From Azolla caroliniana (taxonomy: Eukaryota; Polypodiophyta): a stretch of 64,000 bases of DNA. Shown here one piece after another: positions 1 to 9,880 of the stretch (positions are counted from its first letter, which is position 1; each line of letters starts with the position of its first letter). The stretch is taken from assembly GCA_043228905.1 (NCBI GenBank), contig JBHGNT010000016.1, forward strand, positions 496,001 through 560,000. Direction: 5' to 3'. The notes beneath the pieces are model-generated. The model ran no database searches and was not told the origin of the DNA. It saw only the letters and a program-made list of their open reading frames with translations. The position numbers were made by a program, and so were the translations under genes.

Positions 1-1397
1 TCGCGTCATGAATAGTTTATACACGAAAAAAATGTTAACAATAAACTATGTTTCGGTGCCCACATAAGTGGTTTCGGCTCTTGAAGTCCTATTACGAGGA
101 CCCCGAGGTGCACTTAGACCTTAAGTCTAAACATGTGTTATAGTCATATGTATCAAGGATGTTGTATGGTCTTGGTCATATTTGAACTCGAGACCTCGAG
201 AACAAATACATTAAACACTTGAGCCAACCAAGTAAGTTGGTCTTCTCGAATGTTTAATATTTGATGCGTATAAGAGATATGCGAGGCAATTGATCATATA
301 TGTTTTTTTAAAAGAACATATATGTCAAGGGTCCTTATTTCGCCCTCATTTACCAAAACTATGTTGGTACGTTACCTAACCTCAAGTCTCGTAATTACGA
401 TGGCATACGCCAAAGTGCAACCTAATGGTCAAGCCAAATGAGCCCTCGTTTCGTAGTAGGCTCATGTGGGCCATCACATGGTCACGTCATTACGAATGCC
501 TCTCGTAAGAACGAGCTCATGGTGGCATCGTATCCATGTAACAAGGGAGGGATGTTGGATACGTGCGTCATTGGAGCGACCTCACTTGAAGTGGGTCAAG
601 CCCTACGTACTCAACATCATTATGGCTATTGCGTTTCTTTACGTAACGAAATCGAGGTCATCAACAATAAAAAATTGTTGAAAATGGGATGGTGACAACG
701 CCATTCTCACAAAAATGTGAGGATGGCCACCAACATCCTTTTCCCGACCATGACAACTTTCGATATAATCACGTAATAACGAATATACACATATGTTTAC
801 TTATCACATATATACGATCAAATACGTATATATGTGACCACATATGCCTATATTAAACATATCGTTATATTAAATAGCCACAAATGATGTGATCGAGATA
901 CGTAATCGAGGTATATACCTCTACGCACACGAAACATCCACAAATAAGAGATCATCGTAATACGCAATGGAGGTATTGACCTCTTACGCATACGAGACCA
1001 AACCCATATCGTTTACAACAAATCAAGGTATTGAACTCATACGCAAACGTAACATATGTTCGTGAACGTAATACGTAATTGAGGTATTAACCTCGTACGC
1101 ATACGACACTCATCACATATTATTAATATGTCAAACGAGGTATTGACCTCGTGCACATATGTAAACGTTTTAGATAATCAATTAAAGACCACTACAACAT
1201 CATTGACTTAATGAAAAAGAATTACATATAAATTAAACACATGATTAGATGGGAGAAGAGAGAATAGAAAGAAAAATTCTGGAAAGAGTTACCGAAGTTC
1301 TTTGTTGATCGTTGTTTGGATCAAGGCCAACCGCACAACGATCGATCAGCATCAATCAAAAGACAAATGAAAAACAAAGAAACATTAGTACATAAAA
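1..1397. other. Unassigned AT-rich DNA, no gene recognised
   Basis: No coding region is recognisable. The longest plus-strand frame (438-695, 85 residues) has no motif I know and is probably chance. If the LTR relic to its right is real, this stretch would be the leader or internal region of that minus-strand element. The only clear internal structure is the palindromic repeat set at 908-1150, listed separately. Confidence 0.5.
908..1150. repeat. Five-copy, ~56-bp-spaced palindromic repeat
   Basis: Copies of a 14-bp dyad begin at 908 (GAGGTATATACCTC, a perfect palindrome), 970 (GAGGTATTGACCTC), 1025 (degenerate), 1081 (GAGGTATTAACCTC) and 1137 (GAGGTATTGACCTC). The spacings are 62, 55, 56 and 56 bp. 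Copies are flanked by related words such as TACGTAAT on the left and TACGCATACG on the right, so the whole ~56-bp unit is repeated while the dyad is best kept. Function is unknown. Confidence 0.7.
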
Positions 1398-1407
1398 TCT
1401 GATACCA
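1398..1407 (-). other. Primer-binding-site-like motif (tRNA-Met)
   Basis: The minus strand reads TGGTATCAGA, the first ten bases of the plant Ty1/copia primer-binding site complementary to initiator tRNA-Met. The following bases do not continue the match (TTTT rather than GC). It lies just downstream, on the minus strand, of a region with a TATA box, as expected if that region is a 5' LTR. Confidence 0.45.
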
Positions 1408-1900
1408 AATATTATAGATCATAGCACTAATGTAAGCTTAAGATAAGGATAATGAAAAGATAGATAGAAAGGAGAAAGAGAAAGAAGGGTGCCGATCCAC
1501 CCGACCACCCCCGAGCGAAGGGATCGAGACGGACTCGAGCCTCGATCGGCGTCCCATACCACCGCCGTGGCGTCGAGTCGTACCTGGTGCTGGCGCGCTC
1601 GCTACAAGAATTGACCCACCACACGAGCAGAGTCTCGATGTAGTCAAAAGATGATCAAATGAGGGTAGCTAGGCCTCTTATTTATAGCGAAACCCAAGGC
1701 CCCCAGGCAAGTTCACACTTGACCTAATGGGTTGTCTCAATCCCGAGGATTAAAAGTAATCCTCCCCTTCTTTACACTCTCATTTAACCCTCACACTTAT
1801 CCACGTGTATAGAATACTACGGTAAATTCTTACCACAGGATATTATATGGTCATGCCCGTAACAACAACACATCCCCAAACCAATAATTTGTTGGACTAA
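1408..1900 (-). mobile_element. Probable LTR relic of a minus-strand Ty1/copia-type element
   Basis: The minus strand has a TATA box (TATAAATA, plus positions 1679-1686) about 270 bp upstream of the PBS-like motif. That is the layout of U3-R-U5-PBS. No terminal TG...CA could be placed and no partner LTR is visible, since the internal region would run off the left edge. The right limit is approximate. Minus-strand frames at 1427-1647 show no conserved motif. An alternative is an unrelated promoter-like sequence with a chance PBS match. Confidence 0.35.
1679..1686 (-). promoter_or_regulatory. TATA box of the putative LTR relic
   Basis: The minus strand reads TATAAATA inside a GC-flanked context. 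Transcription would run toward lower coordinates, toward the PBS-like motif. Confidence 0.4.
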
Positions 1901-1969
1901 ATCTAAAAATCTACACTCTTCACTAGTCAACACAAAAAACATTACTATAGATCCACACTAACTCCTCTC

Positions 1970-2420
1970 CATATTTTTATTTTTTTTAAACCACAAGTTT
2001 TATCTCCCTATATTTACCACGTGAGGATCTCCCCCTATCTTCTCCCTCTCTACCTTCACATTTCTTCTCTCTTAACTTTCCCTTTCTCTATCTCTATCTC
2101 CTCCTTCCCTCCCCTTCTCTTTCTCTCTCTACCTTTACCTTTCTCCCTCTCTAAATCATTTCTTTTTCCTCTCTCTCTACCTTTACTTTTCTCCCTCTCT
2201 ACACTCTAAAACTCACCTCTTTTTTCTTTTCCTTTTTTCTCCCTCTCTACCTTTTCTTTTCTCTACGTCTCTCTTCTTTCTTTCTTTCCTTTTTTTTTTC
2301 TTTTCTCTCTCTCTCTCTCTCCCTCTCTCTTTTCTCACCTTTATTCACACTCTCTTCTCATTAGTTAAATTTCTCTCTCTATCTCTCTCTCTCTCTCTCC
2401 TCATTCCCCATAACTATTAA
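1970..2420. repeat. Pyrimidine-rich low-complexity tract
   Basis: The plus strand is almost entirely C and T, dominated by CTCTCT, CCTTTCTC and TTTTCTTT runs. The densest stretch of pure CT dinucleotides is at about 2300-2400. The Ser/Leu/Phe/Pro-rich frame across it is a composition artefact. Confidence 0.85.
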
Positions 2421-2934
2421 ATTCGTATTCCCCTCGTTTTTCACCCACATCTTTACCTCGTACTAGCCACCATCACACACATATACACACCCCTCCCCTC
2501 ACTTATCATACCCTCCGGTCACCCACTTATCACCATTATTATACCCTCTAGTTACCCACTTATCTCTATCAAACTCATGATACCCACTCCCTCCCTTTAC
2601 AAAATCATATCTTGCCCCCTTATCACTGTGTTACACCACTCCCTCCCATACTCCTCACTTCTTTTCACATTTATCACTCTTGTCCACCACTCATCTTACA
2701 CCCCCCTTACCACAAACCTATATAAACTTACCTTTGTACTCGAAAATGACCTAAGCACTGATGAGCTCCATATATGAGCGAAACTAGTTTGCTACATAGG
2801 TCATATTAATATATATTTGATCAATATATATTTTCTTCTCAAGTGTCTATTGTTTTTATGTTGTGGTTAGTTGTGCTTTCAATAATATATATGCTATTTC
2901 ATTCCCACTAAGTAAAACGTGGCACTCCCCCCTC
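2421..2934. other. AT- and pyrimidine-rich spacer, no gene seen
   Basis: The stretch holds a short direct repeat (ATACCCTC(C/T) followed by ACCCACTTATC) at 2508-2531 and 2541-2564, offset 33 bp, and an AT-rich near-palindrome centred on TGATCA near 2820. No coding or RNA gene was recognised. Confidence 0.5.
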
Positions 2935-3420
2935 TTTCCCTTAATCTTTAACCTACCCAATACCCGCAACCCTAAACTAATAACCCTAACACATTATATC
3001 CCCGCCAACCCATACCCTCATCATCATACCTCTCCAAACATATCTCCCCTTACCACTAAAACCCTAAACCTACCAATCCTTAATACCTTTACTTTTGCAC
3101 ACACTACCCTAAACCCTCAGAATATTTTAACCCATATACCCTAAACCCTCAGAACAAACCCATAAACCCTAAGAATAGTTAACCTAATCACACTAGTCGT
3201 AGCCTAAATAAGTATCGTGCCCGCTTTCCTCGTGCAATACATCATATAGTCTACCAAACCCTAAACCCTCAGATATTTTACCCATATGCCCTAAACCCTC
3301 CGAACAAAACCCCAAACCCTTAAGATATTTAACCCAAAAACCTCAGTTAAACCATATACCCGAAACCTTCAAACCCAAACTCTAAATCCTCAAATAATTA
3401 ACCAAATAACACTAATCACA
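2935..3420. repeat. Degenerate interstitial telomere-like repeats
   Basis: Perfect CCCTAAA units occur at 2970, 3062, 3107, 3139, 3259 and 3289, among many near matches (CCCTAAG, CCCTTA, CCCAAA). Several are embedded in a recurring phrase, CCCTAAACCCTCAGA, so an interstitial telomeric tract appears to have decayed and partly re-amplified. It ends close to the satellite edge at 3481. These are not a functional chromosome end, because 60 kb of other DNA follows. Confidence 0.75.
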
Positions 3421-3475
3421 GCCAAAGAAGTATCCTGCCCGCACTCCTCGTATAAGACATTATATAGTCTATTAA
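3180..3475. repeat. ~220-bp direct duplication at the satellite edge
   Basis: The segments at about 3180-3255 and 3400-3475 match with mismatches (shared words include GCCCGC, TCCTCGT and ATATAGTCTA), offset by about 220 bp. The second copy runs directly into the first satellite monomer at about 3481. Confidence 0.6.
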
Positions 3476-3480
3476 TATAC

Positions 3481-6400
3481 AAAATCTTGATTTTTTAATT
3501 CCATATCAGAGCTAGCGTTGTTAGCTTCGATTCGCATGTTTGAACACAAAAATACGATATCACACGAGCCACGTATGAACATTTTAATTTACCTACTAGC
3601 TTTTGTCAACTCCCTCCTCAAATTTGTTAATTTCTTCATGTCTCTCGACCTGAGTTTCAAAATCTTGATTTTTTAATTCCATTTTAGAGCTTGCTTTGTT
3701 AGCTTCGATTCGCATGTTTGAACACAGAAATCCGATATCACACGAGCCAGGTATGAACATTTTAATTTACCTACTAGCGCTTGTCAACTCCCTCCTCAAA
3801 TTTGCTAATTTCTTCATGTCTCTCGACCTGAGTTTCAAAATCTAGATTTTTCAATTCCATATCAGAGCTAGCGTTGTTAGCTTTGATTCTTATGTTTGAA
3901 CACAGAAATCCGATATCACACGAGCCAGGTATGAACATTTTAATTTACCTACTAGCTCTTGTCAACTCCCTCCTCAAATTTGTAAATTTCTTTATGTCTC
4001 TCAACCTGAGTTTCAAAATTTTGATTTTTGAATTCCATATTCGAGCTAGCGTTGTTAGCTTCGATTCGCATGTTTGAACACAGAAATCCGATATCACACA
4101 AGCCAGGTATGAACATTTTAATTTACCTACTAGCGCTTGTCAACTCCCTCCTCAAATTTGCTAATTTCTTCATGTCTCTCGACCTGAGTTTCAAAATCTT
4201 GATTTTGTAATTCCATATCAGAGCTAGCGTTGTTAGCTTTGATTCGTATGTTTGAACACAGAAATCCGATATCACACGAGCCAGGTATGAACATTTTAAT
4301 TTACCTACTAGCTCTTGTCAACTCCCTCCTCAAATTTGTTAATTTCTTCATGTCTCTTGACCTGAGTTTCAAAATCTTGGTTTTTTAATTCCATTTTAGA
4401 GCTAGCTTTGTTAGCTTCGATTCGCATGTTTGAACACAGAAATCCGATATCACACGAGCCAAGTATGAACATTTTAATTTACCTACTAGCGCTTGTCAAC
4501 TCCCTCCTCAAATTTGCTAATTTCTTCATGTCTCTCGACCTGAGTTTCAAAATCTTGATTTTTCAATACCATATCAGAGCTCGCGATGCTAGCTTCGATT
4601 CGCATGTTTGAACACAAAAATCCGATATCATACGGGCCAGGTATGAACATTTTAATTTACTTACAAGCTCTTCTAAACTCCCTCCTCTAATTTGCTAATT
4701 TCTTCATGTCTCTCGACCTGAGTTTCAAAATCTTGATTTTTCAATTCCATAACAGAGCTAGCGTTGTTAGCTTTGATTCGTATGTTTAAATACAGAAATC
4801 TGATATCACACGAGCCAGGTATGAACATTTTAATTTACCTACTAGCTCTTGTCAATTCCCTCCTCAAATTTGTTAATTTCTTCATGTCTCTCGACCTGAG
4901 TTTCAAAATCTTGATTTTTGAATTCCATATCAGAGCTAGCTTTGTTAGCTTCGATTCGCATGTTTGAACACAGAAATCCGATATCACGGGAGCCAGGTAT
5001 GAACATTTTAATTTACCTACTAGCGCTTGTCAACTCCCTCCTCAAATTTGCTAATTTCTTCATGTCTCTCGACCTGAGTTGCAAAATGTTGATTTTTCAA
5101 TTCCATATCAGAGCTAGCGTTGTTAGCTTCGATTCGCATGTTTGAACACAAAAATCCGATATCATACGGGCCAGGTATGAACATTTTAATTTACTTACCA
5201 GCTCTTCTAAACTCCCTCCTCAAGTTTGCTAATTTTGTTCATATCTCTCGACCTGAGTTTCAAAATCTTGATTTTTTAATTCCATATCATATCAAGCATT
5301 GCTAGCTTCGATTCGCATGTTTGAACACAAAAATCTGATATCACACGAGCCAGGTATGAACATTTTAAATCCCTCCTCAAAATCGCTAATTTCTTCATGT
5401 CTCTCAACCTGAGTTTCAAAATCTTGATTTTTTAATTCCATATCAGAACTAGCGTTGTTAGCTTCGATTCGCATGTTTGAACACAGAAATCCGATATCAC
5501 ACGAGCCAGGTATGAACATTTTAATTTACATACTTGCTCTTGTCAACTCCCTCCTCAAATTTGCTAATTTCTTCATGTCCCTCGACTTGAGTTTCAAAAT
5601 CTTGATTTTTCAATTCCATATAAGAGCTAGCGTTGTTAGCTTTGATTCGTATGTTTAAACACAGAAATCCGATATCACACGAGCCAGGTATGAGCATTTT
5701 AATTTACCTACTAGCTCTTGTCAACTCCCTCCTCAAATTAGCTAATTTCTTCATGTCTCTCGACCTGAGTTTCAAAATCTTGATTTTTTAATTCCATATC
5801 AGAGCTAGCGTTGTTAGCTTCGATTCGCATGTTTGAACACAAAAATACGATATCACACGAGCCACGTATGAACATTTTAATTTACCTACTAGCTCTTGTC
5901 AACTCCCTCCTCAAATTTGTTAATTTCTTCATGTCTCTCGACCTAAGTTTCAAAATCTTAATTTTTTAATTCCATTTTAGAGCTAGCTTTGTTAGCTTCG
6001 ATTCGCATGTTTGAACACAGAAATCCGATATCACACGAGCCAGGTATGAACATTTTAATTTACCTACTAGCGCTTGTCAACTCCCTCCTCAAATTTGCTA
6101 ATTTCTTCATGTCTCTCGACCTAAGTTTCAAAATCTAGATTTTTCAATTCCATATCAGAGCTAGCGCTGTTAGCTTTGATTCTTATGTTTGAACACAGAA
6201 ATCCGATATCACACGAGCCAGGTATGAACATTTTAATTTACCTACTAGCTCTTGTCAACTCCCTCCTCAAATTTGTTAATTTCTTCATGTCTCTCGACCT
6301 GAGTGTCAAAATTTTGATTTTTGAATTCCATATTCGAGCTAGCGTTGTTAGCTTCGATTCGCATGTTTGAACACAGAAATCCGATATCACGGGAGCCAGG

Positions 6401-7918
6401 TATGAACATTTTAATTTACCTACTAGCGCTTGTCAACTCCCTCCTCAAATTTGCTAATTTCTTCATGTCTCTCGACCTGAGTTTCAAAATCTTGATTTTT
6501 TAATTCCATATCAGAGCTAGCGTTGTTAGCTTTGATTCGTATGTTGAAACACAGAAATCCGATATCACACGAGCCAGGTATGAACATTTTAATTTACCTA
6601 CTAGCTCTTGTCAACTCCCTCCTCAAATTTGTTAATTTCTTCATGTCTCTAGACCTGAGTTTCAAAATCTTGATTTTTTAATTCCATTTTAGAGCTAGCT
6701 TTGTTAGCTTCGATTCGCATGTTTGAACACAGAAATCCGATATCACACGAGCCAGGTATGAACATTTTAATTTACCTACTAGCGCTTGTCAACTCCCTCC
6801 ACAAATTTGCTAATTTCTTCATGTCTCTCGACCTGAGTTTCAAAATCTTGATTTTTCAATTCCATATCAGAGCTAGCGTTGTTAGCTTCGATTCGCATGT
6901 TTGAACACAAAAATCCGATATCATACGGGTCAGGTATGAACATTTTAATTAACTTACAAGCTCTTCTCAACTCCCTCCTCAAATTTGCTAATTTCTTCAT
7001 GTCTCTCGACCTGAGTTGCAAAATGTTGATTTTTCAAATCCATATCAGAGCTAGCGTTGTTAGCTTCGATTCGCATGTTTGAACACAAAAATCCGATATC
7101 ATACGGGCCAGGTATGAACATTTTAATTTACTTACAAGCTCTTATAAACTCCCTACTCAAATTGGCTAATTTCTTCATGTCTCTCGACCTGAGTTTCAAA
7201 ATCTTGATTTTTCAATTCCATAACAGAGCTAGCGTTGTTAGCTTTGATTCGTATGTTTGAATATAGAAATCTGATATCACACGAGCCAGGTATGAACATT
7301 TTAATTTACCTACTAGCTCTTGTCAACTCCCTCCTCAAATTTGTTAATTTCTTCATGTCTCTCGACCTGAGTTTCAAAATCTTGATTTTTGAATTCCATA
7401 TCAGAGCTAGTGTTGTTAGCTTCGATTCGCATGTTTGAACACAAAAATCCGATATCACACGAACAAGTTATGAACGTTTTCATTTACTCACGCGCTCTTG
7501 ACCACTTCCTCCTTAAGTTTGTTATTTTCTTCGTTTCTCTCGACCTGAGTTTCAAAATCTTGATTTTTCAATTCCATATCATAGCAAGCGTTGTTTGCTT
7601 CGATTTGCATATTTGAACAAAAATATCCGATATCACACGAGCCAGGTATGAACATTTTAATTTACTGAAGGGCTCTTCTCAACTCCCTCGTGAAGTTTGC
7701 TAATTTTGTCATGTCTCTTGACCTGATTTTTAAAATCTTGATTTTTGAATTCCATATCAGAAGTAGCGTTATTAGCTTCGATTCGCATGTTTGAACACAA
7801 AAATCCGATATCACATGAGCCAGGTATGAACATTTTAATGTACCTACTAGCTCTTGTCAACTCCCTCCTCAAATTTGCTAATTTCTTTATGTCTCTCGAC
7901 CTGAATTTCAAAATTTTG
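3481..7918 (+). repeat. Satellite array, subfamily A, direct orientation (~178-bp monomer)
   Basis: About 25 tandem monomers. Each carries GATATCACACGAGCC, then TATGAACATTTTAATTTAC, a CTCCTCAAATTTG segment, TTCTTCATGTCTCTCGACC and a TTAGCTTCGATTCGCATG segment. Equivalent positions recur every 178 bp (for example 6701, 6879, 7057, 7235). Adjacent monomers differ by scattered substitutions. An EcoRV site (GATATC) is present in most monomers. The size is in the range of plant centromeric and subtelomeric satellites; which of these applies here cannot be seen. Confidence 0.95.
4222..4238. repeat. Example of the monomer dyad AGCTA-N7-TAGCT
   Basis: A 5-bp inverted repeat with a 7-base loop lies in the AGCTAGCGTTGTTAGCT segment. 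It recurs in A and C monomers (AGCTAGCTTCGTTAGCT in C). Subfamily B usually loses the left arm (AGAGTGTGTCGTTAGCT). Confidence 0.7.
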
Positions 7919-9411
7919 GAATTAAAAAATCAAGATTTTGAAACTCAGGTCGAGAGGGATGAAGAAATTAGCAGATTTGAGAAGGGAGTTGACAAGAGTC
8001 CTTGAGTAAATTAAAATGTTCATAACTGGCTCGTGTGATATCAGATTTTTTTGTTCAAACATGCGAATCGAAGCTAACAACTCTAGCTATGACATGGAAT
8101 TAAAAAATCAAGATTTTGAAATTCAGGTCGAGAGACATGAAGAAATTAGCAAATTTGAAAAGAGAGTGGTGAAGAGCCCGTGAGTAAATTAAAATGTTCA
8201 TACCTGGCTTGTTTGATTCCGGATTTCTGTGTTGAAAAATTAGAATCGAAGCTAACAACATTAGTTAATTCCATATCATTGAAAAATTATAATTTTGAAA
8301 ATTAGGTCGAGAGACATGACGAAATTAGCAATTTTGAGGAGGAAGTGGAGAAGAACCCGTGAGTAAATTAAAATGTTTATACCTGGCTCGTGTGATATGG
8401 GATTTCTGTGTTCAAACATGCGAATCGAAGCTAAAAACGCTAGCTATGATATGGAATTATAAAATCAAGATTTTGAAACTCAGGTCAAGAGACATGTAGA
8501 AATTAGCAAATTTTAGGAGGGAATTGAGAAGAGCCCGTGAGTAAATGAAAATGTTCATACCTGACTCGTGTGATATCGGATTTCTGTGTTGAAAGATGGT
8601 ATCGAAGCTAATAATGCTAGCTATGATATTGAATTGAAAAATTATAATTTTGAAACTTAGGTCGAGAGACATGACGAAATTAGCAAATTTGAGGAGGAGG
8701 TGGAGAAGAGCACGAGAGTAAATTAAAATGTTCATACCTGGCTCGTGTCATATCAGATTTTTGTGTTCAAATATGCGTATCGAAGCTAATAACGCTAGCT
8801 ATGATATTGAATTGAAAAATTATAATTTTAAAACTCAGGTCGAGAGACATGAAGAAATTAGCAAATTTGAGGAGGGAGATGAGAAGAACCCGTGAGTAAA
8901 TTAAAATGTTCATACCTGGCTCGTGTGATATCGGATTTTTGTTGTCAAACATGCGAATCAAAGCTAAAAACGCTAGCTATAATATGGAATTAGAAAATCA
9001 AGATTTTGAAACTCAGGTCGAGAGACATGAAGATATTAGCAAATTTGAGGAGGGACTTGAGAAGAGCTCGTTCATAAATGAGAGTATTCATACGTGGCTC
9101 ATGTGATATCGGATTTTTGTGTTCAAACATGCAAATCGAAGCTAACAACGCTAGCTATGACATGGAATTAAAAAATCAAGATTTTGAAACTCAGGTCGAG
9201 AGGCATGAAGAAATTAGCAGATTTGAGGAGGGAGTTGAGAAGAGTCCTTGAGTAAATTAAAATGTTCATAACTGGTTCGTGTGATATCGGATTTTTGTGT
9301 TCAAACACGCGAATCGAAGCTAACAACGCTAGCTATGAAATGGAATTAAAAAATCAAGATTTTGAAATTCAGGTCGAGAGACATGAATAAATTACCAAAT
9401 TTGAGGAGTGA
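7919..9411 (-). repeat. Inverted block of subfamily A satellite
   Basis: From about 7919 the satellite reads as its reverse complement: GGCTCGTGTGATATC, AAGATTTTGAAACTCAGGTC and GAGAGACATGAAGAAATTAG all appear on the plus strand. It returns to direct orientation at about 9411. The block is about 1.5 kb, or eight to nine monomers. Both ends fall inside monomers. The right junction is palindromic (see findings). Confidence 0.95.
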
Positions 9412-9880
9412 GTTTAATTTACTCACGGGCTCTTCTCAACTCCCTCCTGAAATCTGGTAATTTATTCATGTCTCTCGACCTGAGTTTTAAAATTTTGATT
9501 TCTCACTTCAATATCATAGCTAGTGTTGTTACCTTCCATTGGCATGTTTGAACACAAAAATATAATATCACATGAGCTAGGTATCAACATTTTAATTTAC
9601 TCACGAGCTCTTCTCAACTCCCTCCTTAAATTTGCTAATTTCTTCATGTCTCTCGACTGGAGTTTCAAAATCTTGATTATTAATTCCATATCATTGCTAC
9701 CGTTGTTAGCTTCGTTTTGCATGTTTGAACACAAACATCCGATATCACACGAACAAGTTATGAACGTTTTCATTTACTCACGCGCTCTTGACCACTTCCT
9801 CCTCAAGTTTGCTATTTTCTTCGTGTCTCTCAATCTGAGTTTCAAAATCTTGGTTTTTTAATTCCATATCATAGCTAGTT
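9412..9880 (+). repeat. Satellite subfamily A, direct orientation, after the inversion
   Basis: Two and a half monomers, diverged from the 3.5-7.9 kb block. The last one is cut within AGCTAGTTTTG and joined to a subfamily B segment (TCTACGCCTTC), making a truncated hybrid monomer at about 9880. Confidence 0.85.

Noticed and set aside
438-695. 85-residue plus-strand frame at the left end
   Set aside because: No recognised motif and no supporting context. It may be chance in unassigned DNA.
2021-2209. 62-residue frame rich in Ser, Leu, Phe and Pro
   Set aside because: Product of the pyrimidine-rich low-complexity tract.
2800-2840. AT-rich near-palindrome around TGATCA
   Set aside because: Short and built of AT repeats, so easily formed by chance. 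No flanking evidence of a cruciform, origin or terminal inverted repeat.
3874-9861. Dozens of open frames of 60-112 residues with similar proteins (for example those starting MLASIRMFEH)
   Set aside because: They repeat with the 178-bp monomer. Since 178 is not a multiple of three, each monomer shifts frame and stops soon follow. No start context, codon pattern or domain supports coding.
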